A DNA stretch of 8,196 nt from Bacteroidota bacterium (GTDB taxonomy: Bacteria; Bacteroidota; Bacteroidia; Flavobacteriales; Flavobacteriaceae): the NCBI GenBank assembly GCA_006227965.1, contig SBFL01000306.1, positions 1-8,196 of the forward strand. The letters are read 5' to 3'. Within the stretch, counting starts at the first letter, position 1. Every line of letters starts with the position of its first letter. Made by a program: the position numbers and the translations under genes. The notes beneath the pieces are model-generated. The model searched no databases. It was not told the DNA's origin and was given only the letters and a program-made list of their open reading frames with translations. Shown here piece by piece: positions 1 to 6,289 of the stretch.

Positions 1-761
1 GGAGGGAACCAATAGCTGAAATACCTGATTTGGAAACCCTGGGGCTCCAGCCCTTTGAGAGGGATCCCCGCTCTGCCTTTCCCTTTCGGGGTGGCAGTAC
101 GGCCGCCCGGGACCGGCTGAATTCCTATTTCTGGGAAGAAAAGCGACTGAGTTTCTATAAAAAGACCCGCAATGGCCTTTTGGGTGCCGATTACAGTTCA
201 AAATTCGCCCCATGGCTGTCCAATGGATCCCTTTCCGCCAGGGAGGTATACCATCAGGTCCGGAAATATGAACGGAAGGTGCTTCGCAGCCAGGACACCT
301 ACTGGTTGATCTTTGAGCTCATCTGGCGGGACTATTTCAAGTACGTTTCCCTCAGGCACGGAGACCGCATTTTCCATTTAAAGGGAATTCACGGGCAGGA
401 GTACGCGTGGGGGCATTCGAGGGAAACCCTGCAGCGGTGGATTCACGGCGAGACCGATAACGACTTTATCAATGCGAACATGCGGGAGCTTTTGCATACC
501 GGATGGATGAGCAACCGCGGGCGGCAAAACGCCGCCAGTTACTGGTCCAAGACCCTCGGTCAGGACTGGAGGATGGGAGCCGCCTGGTTTGAAAGTATGC
601 TTCTCGATTATGACGTGCACAGCAACTGGGGGAACTGGATGTACAACAGCGGTGTTGGCAATGACCCCAGGGACCGCAAATTCAACCCCTCCCTACAGGC
701 GGAACGCTACGACCCCCGGGGAAACTTCCGGCGCCTGTGGCTGCAACCCACCCTTTTCTAA
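1..761 (+). CDS. DASH-family cryptochrome, C-terminal part (5' end outside window)
   Basis: This is a flavoprotein of the cryptochrome/photolyase superfamily. DASH members bind FAD and usually a folate antenna and repair cyclobutane pyrimidine dimers, mainly in single-stranded DNA, with blue light. The reading frame is open from base 3 to a TAA at 759-761, giving about 252 codons, against roughly 430 or more for a complete bacterial protein. The whole N-terminal antenna domain is therefore outside the window. The C-terminal FAD-binding helical domain is intact. It shows TRNGLLGADYSSKFAPWLS (from about nt 165), YWLIFELIWRDYF (nt 300), ANMRELLHTGWMSNRGRQ (nt 474), DVHSNWGNW (nt 612) and GVGNDPRDRKFN (nt 651). 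The last blocks are characteristic of DASH proteins rather than class I photolyases. A TTG at nt 30 lies inside the linker and is not the start. The gene is followed after 10 nt by an FeS-type photolyase, so the two are probably co-transcribed. Family assignment is firm; repair versus signalling cannot be decided here. Confidence 0.93.
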   Translation, partial: REPIAEIPDLETLGLQPFERDPRSAFPFRGGSTAARDRLNSYFWEEKRLSFYKKTRNGLLGADYSSKFAPWLSNGSLSAREVYHQVRKYERKVLRSQDTYWLIFELIWRDYFKYVSLRHGDRIFHLKGIHGQEYAWGHSRETLQRWIHGETDNDFINANMRELLHTGWMSNRGRQNAASYWSKTLGQDWRMGAAWFESMLLDYDVHSNWGNWMYNSGVGNDPRDRKFNPSLQAERYDPRGNFRRLWLQPTLF

Positions 762-771
762 CTGCGACTCT

Positions 772-2307
772 ATGATAAAGACACTCAGGCTTATTTTGGG
801 AGATCAGTTACACGGTGGGCATAGCTGGTACACGACAATTCGCGCGGATGTCATTTACCTGATGGCTGAATTGCGGCAGGAAACGGACTACGTAACCCAC
901 CATATCCAAAAGGTGGTGGCATTTTTCGCCTCCATGCGCAAGTTTGCCGAATCCCTTCAGGCACAGGGCCACAATGTTCGATACTTCAGCATCAACGACC
1001 CGGACAACCCCCAGGAGCTGCCCGCCCTAATCCGGAAACTGATCCGTGAAGAAGGCATTGGGAGGTTTGAATACCAGTGGCCCGATGAGTATCGCCTCGA
1101 CGCCGAGCTCAGGGAACTCTGCAACACTCTGGAAATTCCCTGCGAGGCATATGATACCGAACATTTTTACACTAGCCGGCAGGAACTTTCCGCATTTTTC
1201 CATGGGAAGAAGCAATTGCTCATGGAAAACTTCTACCGGATGATGCGGAAAAAACACGGGGTCCTCATGGCAGGAGAACATCCCTTGGGCGGACAGTGGA
1301 ACTACGACGCTGAAAACCGTAAAAAATGGAAGGGAACCCCGGCTGTGCCTCCCCTGCACCGATTTGATCACGATGTTACCCGGCTTATCTCGGAAATCCG
1401 TCAGGCTGGGGTACAAACCCTGGGGAATATTGCCGCTGACAAATTCAACTGGGCCCTGACCCTTATGGAGGCCAGGACCCTGCTCGATGTTTTTTGCAGG
1501 GAACTGCTCCCATTTTTCGGGGATTATCAGGACGCGATGCATACGGACCAAAGGTTCCTGTTCCACTCCCGTCTGTCCTTTGCCCTGAACTGTAAATTAA
1601 TCACGCCCCGCGAAGTCGTGCAAACGGTGGAGGACTTCTACCACCAGCACAAGGGGGAAATCCACATCTCCCAGGCAGAGGGATTCATTCGCCAAATCAT
1701 GGGGTGGCGGGAATATACCCGGGGCATCTACTGGAAGGAAATGCCCGACTATGCCGAAATGAATTTCCTGGAAAACCGCCAGCCCCTGCCGGAATTTTTC
1801 TGGACAGGGAATACCCGGATGAACTGTCTTAAACACGCCATCGGCCAAAGCCTCGAGGAGGCCTACGCCCACCACATTCAGCGTTTAATGATAACGGGGA
1901 ATTACGCCCTTCTTGCCCAGACCGACCCCGATGAGGTAGACCGGTGGTACCTGGGCATCTATGCAGACGCGCTTCAGTGGGTACAGCTACCCAACACCCG
2001 TGGCATGAGCCAATATGCCGATGGGGGCGTTATGGCGACTAAACCCTATGTCAGCTCTGCGAATTACATAAACAAAATGGGAAATTACTGCCAGGGGTGT
2101 TATTACAACCCCAGGGAGAAAACCGGGGAGCAGGCCTGCCCTTTCAACGCCCTGTACTGGAATTTCCTGGATGCCAAAAGGCACCTGTTATCCAACAACC
2201 CGCGCATGGGGATGATGTACCGGCTGCTGGACAAAAAAGACCCGAAAGAGCTGCAGGCACTTCGGGAACGGGCGGCAGATATAATCGCCCACCCTGATAG
2301 GTATTGA
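772..2307 (+). CDS. Iron-sulfur bacterial cryptochrome / prokaryotic (6-4) photolyase (FeS-BCP, PhrB-like)
   Basis: The product is 511 aa and resembles the deoxyribodipyrimidine photolyase-related family (FeS-BCP/CryPro). Agrobacterium PhrB of this family repairs (6-4) photoproducts using FAD, a lumazine antenna and a [4Fe-4S] cluster. The N-terminal alpha/beta antenna domain begins LRLILGDQLH; the C-terminal half is the FAD and cluster domain. Four cysteines sit at 352, 440, 443 and 456 (MNC, YCQGC, QACPF). Compared with the PhrB ligands as I recall them (350, 438, 441, 454), the offset is a constant +2. The same offset places W344, W392 and Y393 on PhrB's electron-transfer residues and H367/H368 (AYAHHIQRL) on its conserved histidines. 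The ATG at 772 is chosen because homology starts at MIKTLRLILGDQ. The frame is open upstream to 589, but that part overlaps the DASH gene and encodes nothing recognisable. All functional residues I can check are present. No Shine-Dalgarno is visible. Confidence 0.93.
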   Translation: MIKTLRLILGDQLHGGHSWYTTIRADVIYLMAELRQETDYVTHHIQKVVAFFASMRKFAESLQAQGHNVRYFSINDPDNPQELPALIRKLIREEGIGRFEYQWPDEYRLDAELRELCNTLEIPCEAYDTEHFYTSRQELSAFFHGKKQLLMENFYRMMRKKHGVLMAGEHPLGGQWNYDAENRKKWKGTPAVPPLHRFDHDVTRLISEIRQAGVQTLGNIAADKFNWALTLMEARTLLDVFCRELLPFFGDYQDAMHTDQRFLFHSRLSFALNCKLITPREVVQTVEDFYHQHKGEIHISQAEGFIRQIMGWREYTRGIYWKEMPDYAEMNFLENRQPLPEFFWTGNTRMNCLKHAIGQSLEEAYAHHIQRLMITGNYALLAQTDPDEVDRWYLGIYADALQWVQLPNTRGMSQYADGGVMATKPYVSSANYINKMGNYCQGCYYNPREKTGEQACPFNALYWNFLDAKRHLLSNNPRMGMMYRLLDKKDPKELQALRERAADIIAHPDRY

Positions 2308-2344
2308 GACACCCCAGTAATTCCAAACCTCGGCTGAATAACAA

Positions 2345-2375
2345 AAGGCCCTTGCGAACTGGTCGGAAGAGCCTT
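2345..2375. terminator. Probable bidirectional terminator between the photolyase gene and clpP
   Basis: An interrupted inverted repeat has arms AAGGC-C-CTTGCGA (2345-2357) and TCGGAAG-A-GCCTT (2363-2375) around the loop ACTGG. It makes eleven pairs with one C/A and one G/G mismatch. On the minus strand the stem is followed by TTTTGTTATT. On the plus strand it is followed by an A/T-rich stretch that includes TTTTT. It sits in the 92-nt gap between the two convergent stop codons, where one hairpin could serve both genes. The mismatches lower confidence. Confidence 0.55.
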
Positions 2376-2399
2376 CTTATAAATTTTTAAAATCTGGTA

Positions 2400-2948
2400 C
2401 TAATCCAGAATACCATCCACAATGCCGTAATCGACAGATTCCTGGGCATCCATCCAGTAATCCCGATTGAAATCCTTCATGATCTTATCAAAGGGCTGCC
2501 CGCAGTTCTCTGCCAAAATGGTCGCACCGATTTCACGGGTTTTAATTATCTCCCGGGCCTGTATCTCTATGTTGGCGGCCTGTCCCTGTGCTCCGCCACT
2601 GGGCTGGTGGATCATAACCCGGGCATGGGGCTGTATGAAGCGGCGGCCCTTTTTACCCACTGACAGCAGGATGGACCCCATGGAGGCTGCGAGCCCGGTA
2701 CAAATAGTGGAAACCGGACTCTTCAGAGAGGTAATTGTATCGTAAATGGCAAAGCCTGAAGTGACATACCCTCCGGGGCTGTTTATGAGCAATTGTATCT
2801 CCTTGTCGTTTTGCATATCCAGGTACAGAAGCCTGTCTATCACATGCTTGGCGGAATCATCATCTACCATGCCCCAAAGGAAAACCTTTCGTTCCTCAAG
2901 AAGTCGGGCATCAATCAGTTCCTGGACCTTACCTTTTTTTGAACTCAT
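2400..2948 (-). CDS. clpP: ATP-dependent Clp protease proteolytic subunit, probable second ClpP paralog
   Basis: This is a serine peptidase of family S14. Fourteen subunits form the barrel that degrades proteins unfolded by ClpX or ClpA/C in the cytoplasm. The 182-aa product has the complete catalytic triad: S89 in TGLAASMGS, H114 in VMIHQP and D163 in FNRDYWMD. LLINSPGG (53-60), forming the oxyanion region, and the handle region after QGQAANIEIQAREI are also present. It is shorter than the roughly 195-220 aa of typical ClpP. The shortening is at the N-terminus: MSSKKGKVQELIDARLLEER lacks the usual propeptide and the hydrophobic axial-loop residues. FLWG replaces the usual FL-G segment. There is no tig or clpX neighbour. 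Flavobacteria often carry one clpP beside clpX and another elsewhere; this looks like the stand-alone copy (inference). The ATG at 2948 is the first good start and has a promoter 21 nt upstream. The gene is divergent from the lipoprotein gene. Confidence 0.93.
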   Translation of the reverse strand: MSSKKGKVQELIDARLLEERKVFLWGMVDDDSAKHVIDRLLYLDMQNDKEIQLLINSPGGYVTSGFAIYDTITSLKSPVSTICTGLAASMGSILLSVGKKGRRFIQPHARVMIHQPSGGAQGQAANIEIQAREIIKTREIGATILAENCGQPFDKIMKDFNRDYWMDAQESVDYGIVDGILD

Positions 2949-2969
2949 AGGGTGTGTTGGATTAGAGGC

Positions 2970-3000
2970 TAAAAATACACCTTTTTACCCATACCCCAAA
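2970..3000 (-). promoter_or_regulatory. Candidate Bacteroidetes-type promoter of clpP
   Basis: On the minus strand TTTG (3000-2997) is followed after exactly 19 nt by TATTTTTA (2977-2970). This matches the Bacteroidetes primary sigma pattern TTTG-N19-TAnnTTTG except for the last base. The -7 box ends 21 nt before the clpP ATG. It is read by eye; no transcription start data are available. Confidence 0.55.
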
Positions 3001-3025
3001 CCTGGCAGACCGGGAATATGGTCTG

Positions 3026-3058
3026 TTTCGGGCCCGTCTTAAAAAGATGGTATCTTTG
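3026..3058 (+). promoter_or_regulatory. Candidate Bacteroidetes-type promoter of the lipoprotein gene
   Basis: TATCTTTG at 3051-3058 is a perfect TAnnTTTG -7 box. TTTC at 3026-3029, 21 nt upstream, could serve as a weak -33 box. The ATG at 3072 begins 13 nt after the -7 box, so the 5' leader would be only about 5-10 nt. The following AAAAATACCC is the A-rich type of leader that replaces a Shine-Dalgarno in this phylum. Confidence 0.65.
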
Positions 3059-3071
3059 CCAAAAATACCCT

Positions 3072-3755
3072 ATGAAAAAAATGCTCTTGTACGCGGTCTC
3101 AGCCGCCTTCCTGATTATCAGCTGTAAAGAGGGTCCAAAAAATGCATCCTCCCCGAAAATGGAGGTTTCCGAAGCAAAAAACCTCCTGGAGCTCCTGGCT
3201 GACAAGCACGGGTTTGAAAACTGGAAACAGGTGGAACGGATAGGGTTCACCTTCAACGTGGACCGGGATACTTCCCACAACGAACGCTCCTGGGTCTGGG
3301 ACCTCGGCAATGACCGGGTTACCCGGATTGCCGGTGGGGACACCGTGAGCTATTTACGCTCCGAAGTGGATTCCGCCCTGTCGAGGGTAGATGCGGGCTT
3401 TATCAACGACAAATACTGGTTGCTGGCGCCCTACCAGTGGGTTTGGGATCAGCAGAGTTTCACCCATGAATTTCAGGAAGATGTGGTAGCGCCCATTTCC
3501 GGGGATCCCGCATTCAAACTGACCATTACCTACGGGCAGGAAGGAGGATATACGCCCGGGGATGCGTATGACTTCTACCTCGACAGGGATTCCGTCCTGC
3601 GCGAATGGGCTTACCGCAAAGGCAACCAGCCCGAACCCTCCCTGATCTCCACGTGGGAAAGTTACGAGGATTTTAGGGGCCTCTCGATCGCCACCATGCA
3701 TCAGAACGCCGAAGGGAATCTGAGGCTTTATTTTACAGGGATCCGGGTTGAGTAA
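3072..3755 (+). CDS. Uncharacterised lipoprotein (about 227 aa)
   Basis: I do not recognise a function. The N-terminus MKKMLLYAVSAAFLIISC is a type II (lipoprotein) signal peptide with lipobox IIS-C and the lipidated cysteine at residue 18. The mature protein should be anchored in an outer or inner membrane. KEG follows the cysteine and only weakly resembles the K-acidic surface-export signal described for some Flavobacteriia. Mature features are HGFENWKQVERIGFTFNV (about 36-53), RSWVWDLGNDRVTRI, INDKYWLLAPYQWVWD with many aromatic residues, and a beta-rich C-terminus ending FTGIRVE. This layout resembles small Bacteroidetes lipoproteins with a LolA/LppX-like half-barrel (possibly the DUF6503 type), but that is a guess from pattern. 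The ATG at 3072 is chosen over upstream in-frame starts because it opens the signal peptide and follows a good promoter. The stop lies one base from the stop of the convergent MFS gene. Confidence 0.85.
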   Translation: MKKMLLYAVSAAFLIISCKEGPKNASSPKMEVSEAKNLLELLADKHGFENWKQVERIGFTFNVDRDTSHNERSWVWDLGNDRVTRIAGGDTVSYLRSEVDSALSRVDAGFINDKYWLLAPYQWVWDQQSFTHEFQEDVVAPISGDPAFKLTITYGQEGGYTPGDAYDFYLDRDSVLREWAYRKGNQPEPSLISTWESYEDFRGLSIATMHQNAEGNLRLYFTGIRVE

Positions 3756-3760
3756 CTCAA
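3748..3760. repeat. 13-bp perfect palindrome containing both convergent stop codons
   Basis: TTGAGT-A-ACTCAA is a perfect inverted repeat of 6+1+6. It contains the TAA of the lipoprotein gene (3753-3755) and the reverse-complement TGA of the MFS gene (3757-3759). With a 1-nt loop it cannot form an ordinary RNA hairpin, so a DNA-level or chance origin is as likely as a termination role. Confidence 0.5.
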
Positions 3761-4908
3761 TCTGAGGTATTCCTGCCCAGCAGGAAGGTTGCGAGAAATA
3801 CCAGGACCGCACAGGCCAACAGGACGCCGAAGGTGGTCGTCAGCCGGAAGTGCTCCCCCAGGTATCCCAAAACCGGTGGTGCCAGCAGGAACCCGGAATA
3901 TCCCGTACCTGCAATAAAGGCAACCCCCTGAGAGGAATCGACCCCCTGAATATTGCCGCCGATGCGAAAAAGCTCGGGGATGATGACCGAAAAGCCCAGG
4001 CCTATCAGGGCGAATCCCAGGAGGGCCATATGGGTTTCCGTGCTGAGTACGCTCAGGTAACCGGCAATGGCGATCAGGCTGCCCATGGCTACGATGCGCA
4101 CAGAACCAATCCGTGCACTGATCCCGTCCCCCAGGAACCTGCCCAGGGTCATGGTGCTGGAAAATGCGAGGAACCCGGCACCTATGAGAAACTCCGGGGC
4201 CTTGCTGATTTCCCTGAGGTAGAGGCCGCTCCAGTCCACGATAGCTCCCTCACCCCCCATGACGATGAAAGAAACCAGGCCAAGCAAAAAAAGGGGCCGG
4301 AACAATTTCAAACTGAACCCCTCCTTTTCAACCGGGGCTGCCGTAATACCGAGGTAGTGTTTCCGGAACCTCAGGTTTATTGCAAATACCATCAGGATGA
4401 CCCCCAGCATATGAAAGGCCGGACTGCCAACAGGTACGATCAGAAAACTGCCGAGTCCTGCCAGGACCCCTCCAAGGCTGAAGAATCCGTGGGCAGCAGA
4501 CATGAACTTCTTCCCGTCCTCCTTTTCAATCTCAGTGACCAGGGTATTCATGGCTATATCCGTCAGGCCGTTCATGGCCCCGAAAAAAAAGAGGGCCGCC
4601 ATAAGGGCATAATAATTCGGGGCTATCAGCGGGAATAGGGCAAAAATACTGCATCCCACCACCCCATACCAGGTAGCCCTTCCCACTCCGAGGTAGTTTA
4701 CGATTCGGGCGGCAACAGGGAATATCGTGAAGATCCCCAGGGAAAGAAAAAAGATGGCAAACCCGAGTTTGGCCTTGTCGATACCAAGGTGTTCCTTGAC
4801 TGTTGGGATATAGATTGCCCAGGTCCCGAACCAGATATTCAGGCTGGCAAAGACCCAGGCGGGTGCAAAATACCGGGGGTTGGAAAGGATCAGGCGAAGT
4901 GATTTCAT
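3757..4908 (-). CDS. MFS transporter, YbjJ/MosC-like
   Basis: This is a 383-aa inner-membrane protein of the major facilitator superfamily, the usual length for a 12-helix member. Hydrophobic segments alternate along the whole chain, with a longer hydrophilic loop at about 183-200 (FRKHYLGITAAPVEKEGF) between the two six-helix halves. Family-type segments are GAMNGLTDIAMNTL (about 110-123), GGEGAIVDWSGLYLRE (218-233), GLGFSVIIPELFRIGG (303-318) and GYSGFLLAPPVLGYLGE (336-352). These match the YbjJ/MosC-like group, for which a general substrate is not established. The gene starts 54 nt after the kynU stop on the same strand with no clear promoter of its own. It is therefore probably co-transcribed with kynU and could move a kynurenine-pathway compound (inference from position only). 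The ATG at 4908 begins MKSLRLIL before the first helix. It converges with the lipoprotein gene. Confidence 0.9.
   Translation of the reverse strand: MKSLRLILSNPRYFAPAWVFASLNIWFGTWAIYIPTVKEHLGIDKAKLGFAIFFLSLGIFTIFPVAARIVNYLGVGRATWYGVVGCSIFALFPLIAPNYYALMAALFFFGAMNGLTDIAMNTLVTEIEKEDGKKFMSAAHGFFSLGGVLAGLGSFLIVPVGSPAFHMLGVILMVFAINLRFRKHYLGITAAPVEKEGFSLKLFRPLFLLGLVSFIVMGGEGAIVDWSGLYLREISKAPEFLIGAGFLAFSSTMTLGRFLGDGISARIGSVRIVAMGSLIAIAGYLSVLSTETHMALLGFALIGLGFSVIIPELFRIGGNIQGVDSSQGVAFIAGTGYSGFLLAPPVLGYLGEHFRLTTTFGVLLACAVLVFLATFLLGRNTSD
3770..3786. repeat. Inverted repeat at the end of the MFS gene, possible weak terminator for the lipoprotein transcript
   Basis: TTCCTGC-CCA-GCAGGAA is a perfect 7+3+7 inverted repeat. 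It lies 15 nt after the lipoprotein stop and inside the last codons of the convergent MFS gene. It could form a short hairpin in either transcript. No U tract follows on either strand, so intrinsic termination is not supported on its own. Confidence 0.4.
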
Positions 4909-4962
4909 CGGCCAATCACGCTTTTGGGCCGCAAGATAGGTCAGAAAAAAAGAACCTGCTTC

Positions 4963-6243
4963 CTATCCGGAGGTCTTTTCGAGGATTCCCTGTTTAAGAA
5001 TCTGTCCGAAACGGAACATGTCCGAATAAGAACAGTAAAAAGGAGCGGGAGCCAATCGAATAACATTGGGCTCCCTCCAGTCTGTGATCACCCCGTTCTT
5101 CATGAGGTAATCAAATAAGGGTTTCCCCTCCCCGTGCAAGAAAACCGACAGTTGACATCCCCGGGCCGCAGAAGGAGTGATAATCTCAAAAGTACTTTCC
5201 ACCTCCCTGTCGACTTCTCGCAGGATGAATTCCAGATAGGCCACTATCCGATCCCTCTTTTCAATAAGGGCCTCCATCCCAACTTCCTCAAACAATTCAA
5301 GGGAAGCCAGGTACGGGGCCAGGGCCAGCACGGGCGCGTTGCTCAGCTGCCAGGCGTCAGCAGTTTCGATGGGGTCGAAACTGGGTTGCATCTGGAACCG
5401 GGTCTCCTTTTTAGTACCCCACCAGCCCTCAAACCGGGGAATGTTGGGATCTGAAAGGTGTTTTTCGTGGATAAAGACCCCGGAGGCATTTCCGGGGCCA
5501 CTGTTCATGTACTTGTAGCTGCACCAGGAGGCAAAATCCACATCCCAGTCATGCAGATTAAGGGCCACATTCCCGGCTGCGTGTGCCAGGTCCCAGCCTA
5601 CCATGGCACCGGCAGCCCTGCCTGCCCTTGTTATGGCTTCCATTTCCAGCACCTGGCCGTTGTAGTAATTGACCCCGCCCATAAGCACAAGAGCCAGTTC
5701 ATCGGAATGTCGGTCAATGGCTTCCAGGATGTCCGAAGTTCTCCAGTGGTGTTCCCCAGGTCGCTTTTCGACCTCGATAAGGGACTCTGCCGGCGCATAG
5801 CCGTGAAAACGCAGCTGGCTCTGCAACATATACTGATCTGAGGGAAAAGCCTTTTCCTCGCAGAGGATCTTAAAGCGACGGCCCCGCGGGCGATAAAAAG
5901 ACACCATCAGCAAATGGAGGTTCACCGTCAGGGTATTCATTACCGTGACCTCCCGCTCCCTGGCCCCCACGATCTTTGACAGGGCTGGAATGAGTCGTTC
6001 GTGGTAGTCCCACCAGGGTTTCCCGGCATAAAAATGCCCTTCCACCGCGAGTTCCTTCCAGTCCCGCATGATTTCGTCCACAAAGGCCTGTGCCCGCTTT
6101 GGCTGTAATCCGAGGGAATTTCCGGTAAAATAGACCACCGGTCTCCCGTTTACCCTTGGGAAGTGAAACGCATCCCGGTACCCCTTTAAAGGGTCCTGTT
6201 CATCCAGGCTTCGGGCGAATTCCTCGGTATTTTTAAATTCCAT
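4963..6243 (-). CDS. kynU: Kynureninase (EC 3.7.1.3)
   Basis: This PLP enzyme cleaves L-kynurenine to anthranilate and alanine, or 3-hydroxykynurenine to 3-hydroxyanthranilate and alanine. It acts in tryptophan breakdown or the aerobic route to quinolinate and NAD. The product is 426 aa, normal for the family. Visible blocks (numbered from the chosen start) are FTGNSLGLQP (39-48), HFYAGKPWWDYHE (70-82), VMNTLTVNLH (101-110), GWDLAHAAGN (216-225) carrying the PLP aspartate D218, and SWCSYKYMNSGPG (239-251) with the Schiff-base lysine K244. RFEGWWGT follows. A TTG at 6261 would add six residues, but it lies inside the candidate -7 box; the ATG at 6243 is preferred. No kmo, haaO or tryptophan dioxygenase gene is in the window, so the pathway branch is undetermined. 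The MFS gene follows 54 nt downstream. Confidence 0.95.
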   Translation of the reverse strand: MEFKNTEEFARSLDEQDPLKGYRDAFHFPRVNGRPVVYFTGNSLGLQPKRAQAFVDEIMRDWKELAVEGHFYAGKPWWDYHERLIPALSKIVGAREREVTVMNTLTVNLHLLMVSFYRPRGRRFKILCEEKAFPSDQYMLQSQLRFHGYAPAESLIEVEKRPGEHHWRTSDILEAIDRHSDELALVLMGGVNYYNGQVLEMEAITRAGRAAGAMVGWDLAHAAGNVALNLHDWDVDFASWCSYKYMNSGPGNASGVFIHEKHLSDPNIPRFEGWWGTKKETRFQMQPSFDPIETADAWQLSNAPVLALAPYLASLELFEEVGMEALIEKRDRIVAYLEFILREVDREVESTFEIITPSAARGCQLSVFLHGEGKPLFDYLMKNGVITDWREPNVIRLAPAPFYCSYSDMFRFGQILKQGILEKTSG

Positions 6244-6254
6244 CTGATCCGTTT

Positions 6255-6284
6255 TGTCCAAAAATACTACGTACTGTCCAAAAA
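6255..6284 (-). promoter_or_regulatory. Candidate kynU promoter with a 20-bp-period direct repeat
   Basis: On the minus strand TATTTTTG (6266-6259) is a perfect TAnnTTTG -7 box ending 15 nt before the kynU ATG. No good TTG -33 box sits at the usual distance. The decamer TTTTTGGACA occurs twice in the same orientation (6284-6275 and 6264-6255), exactly 20 bp apart. The second copy overlaps the -7 box. The repeat lies in the 46-nt gap after the GNAT stop, so kynU can be transcribed separately from the GNAT gene. A regulator binding two adjacent sites is possible but not shown. Confidence 0.6.
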
Positions 6285-6289
6285 GCCAG

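Noticed and set aside
589..771. In-frame N-terminal extension of the FeS photolyase gene
   Set aside because: It overlaps the conserved C-terminus of the DASH gene and encodes a Thr/Ala/Cys-rich stretch unlike the family; homology starts at the ATG at 772.
1027..1566. Minus-strand open frame (179 codons) inside the FeS photolyase gene
   Set aside because: It is fully covered by the conserved photolyase reading frame, has no promoter or recognisable motif and no family resemblance.
3850..4638. Long plus-strand open frame (262 codons) antisense to the MFS gene
   Set aside because: Its translation is rich in Gln, Pro, Gly and charged residues with no domain, and it mirrors a well-supported membrane protein. 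It is a shadow of codon use in a GC-rich gene.
4909..4962. Possible separate promoter for the MFS gene (minus-strand TATCTTGC) and a CGGCC/GGCCG inverted repeat
   Set aside because: The box is one base short of TAnnTTTG and has no -33 partner; the repeat has only 5-bp arms with a 13-nt loop. Read-through from kynU is the simpler explanation.
6244..6261. TTG start for kynureninase at 6261
   Set aside because: The TTG is part of the candidate -7 box TATTTTTG; the ATG at 6243 gives a normal-length enzyme and a 15-nt spacing.
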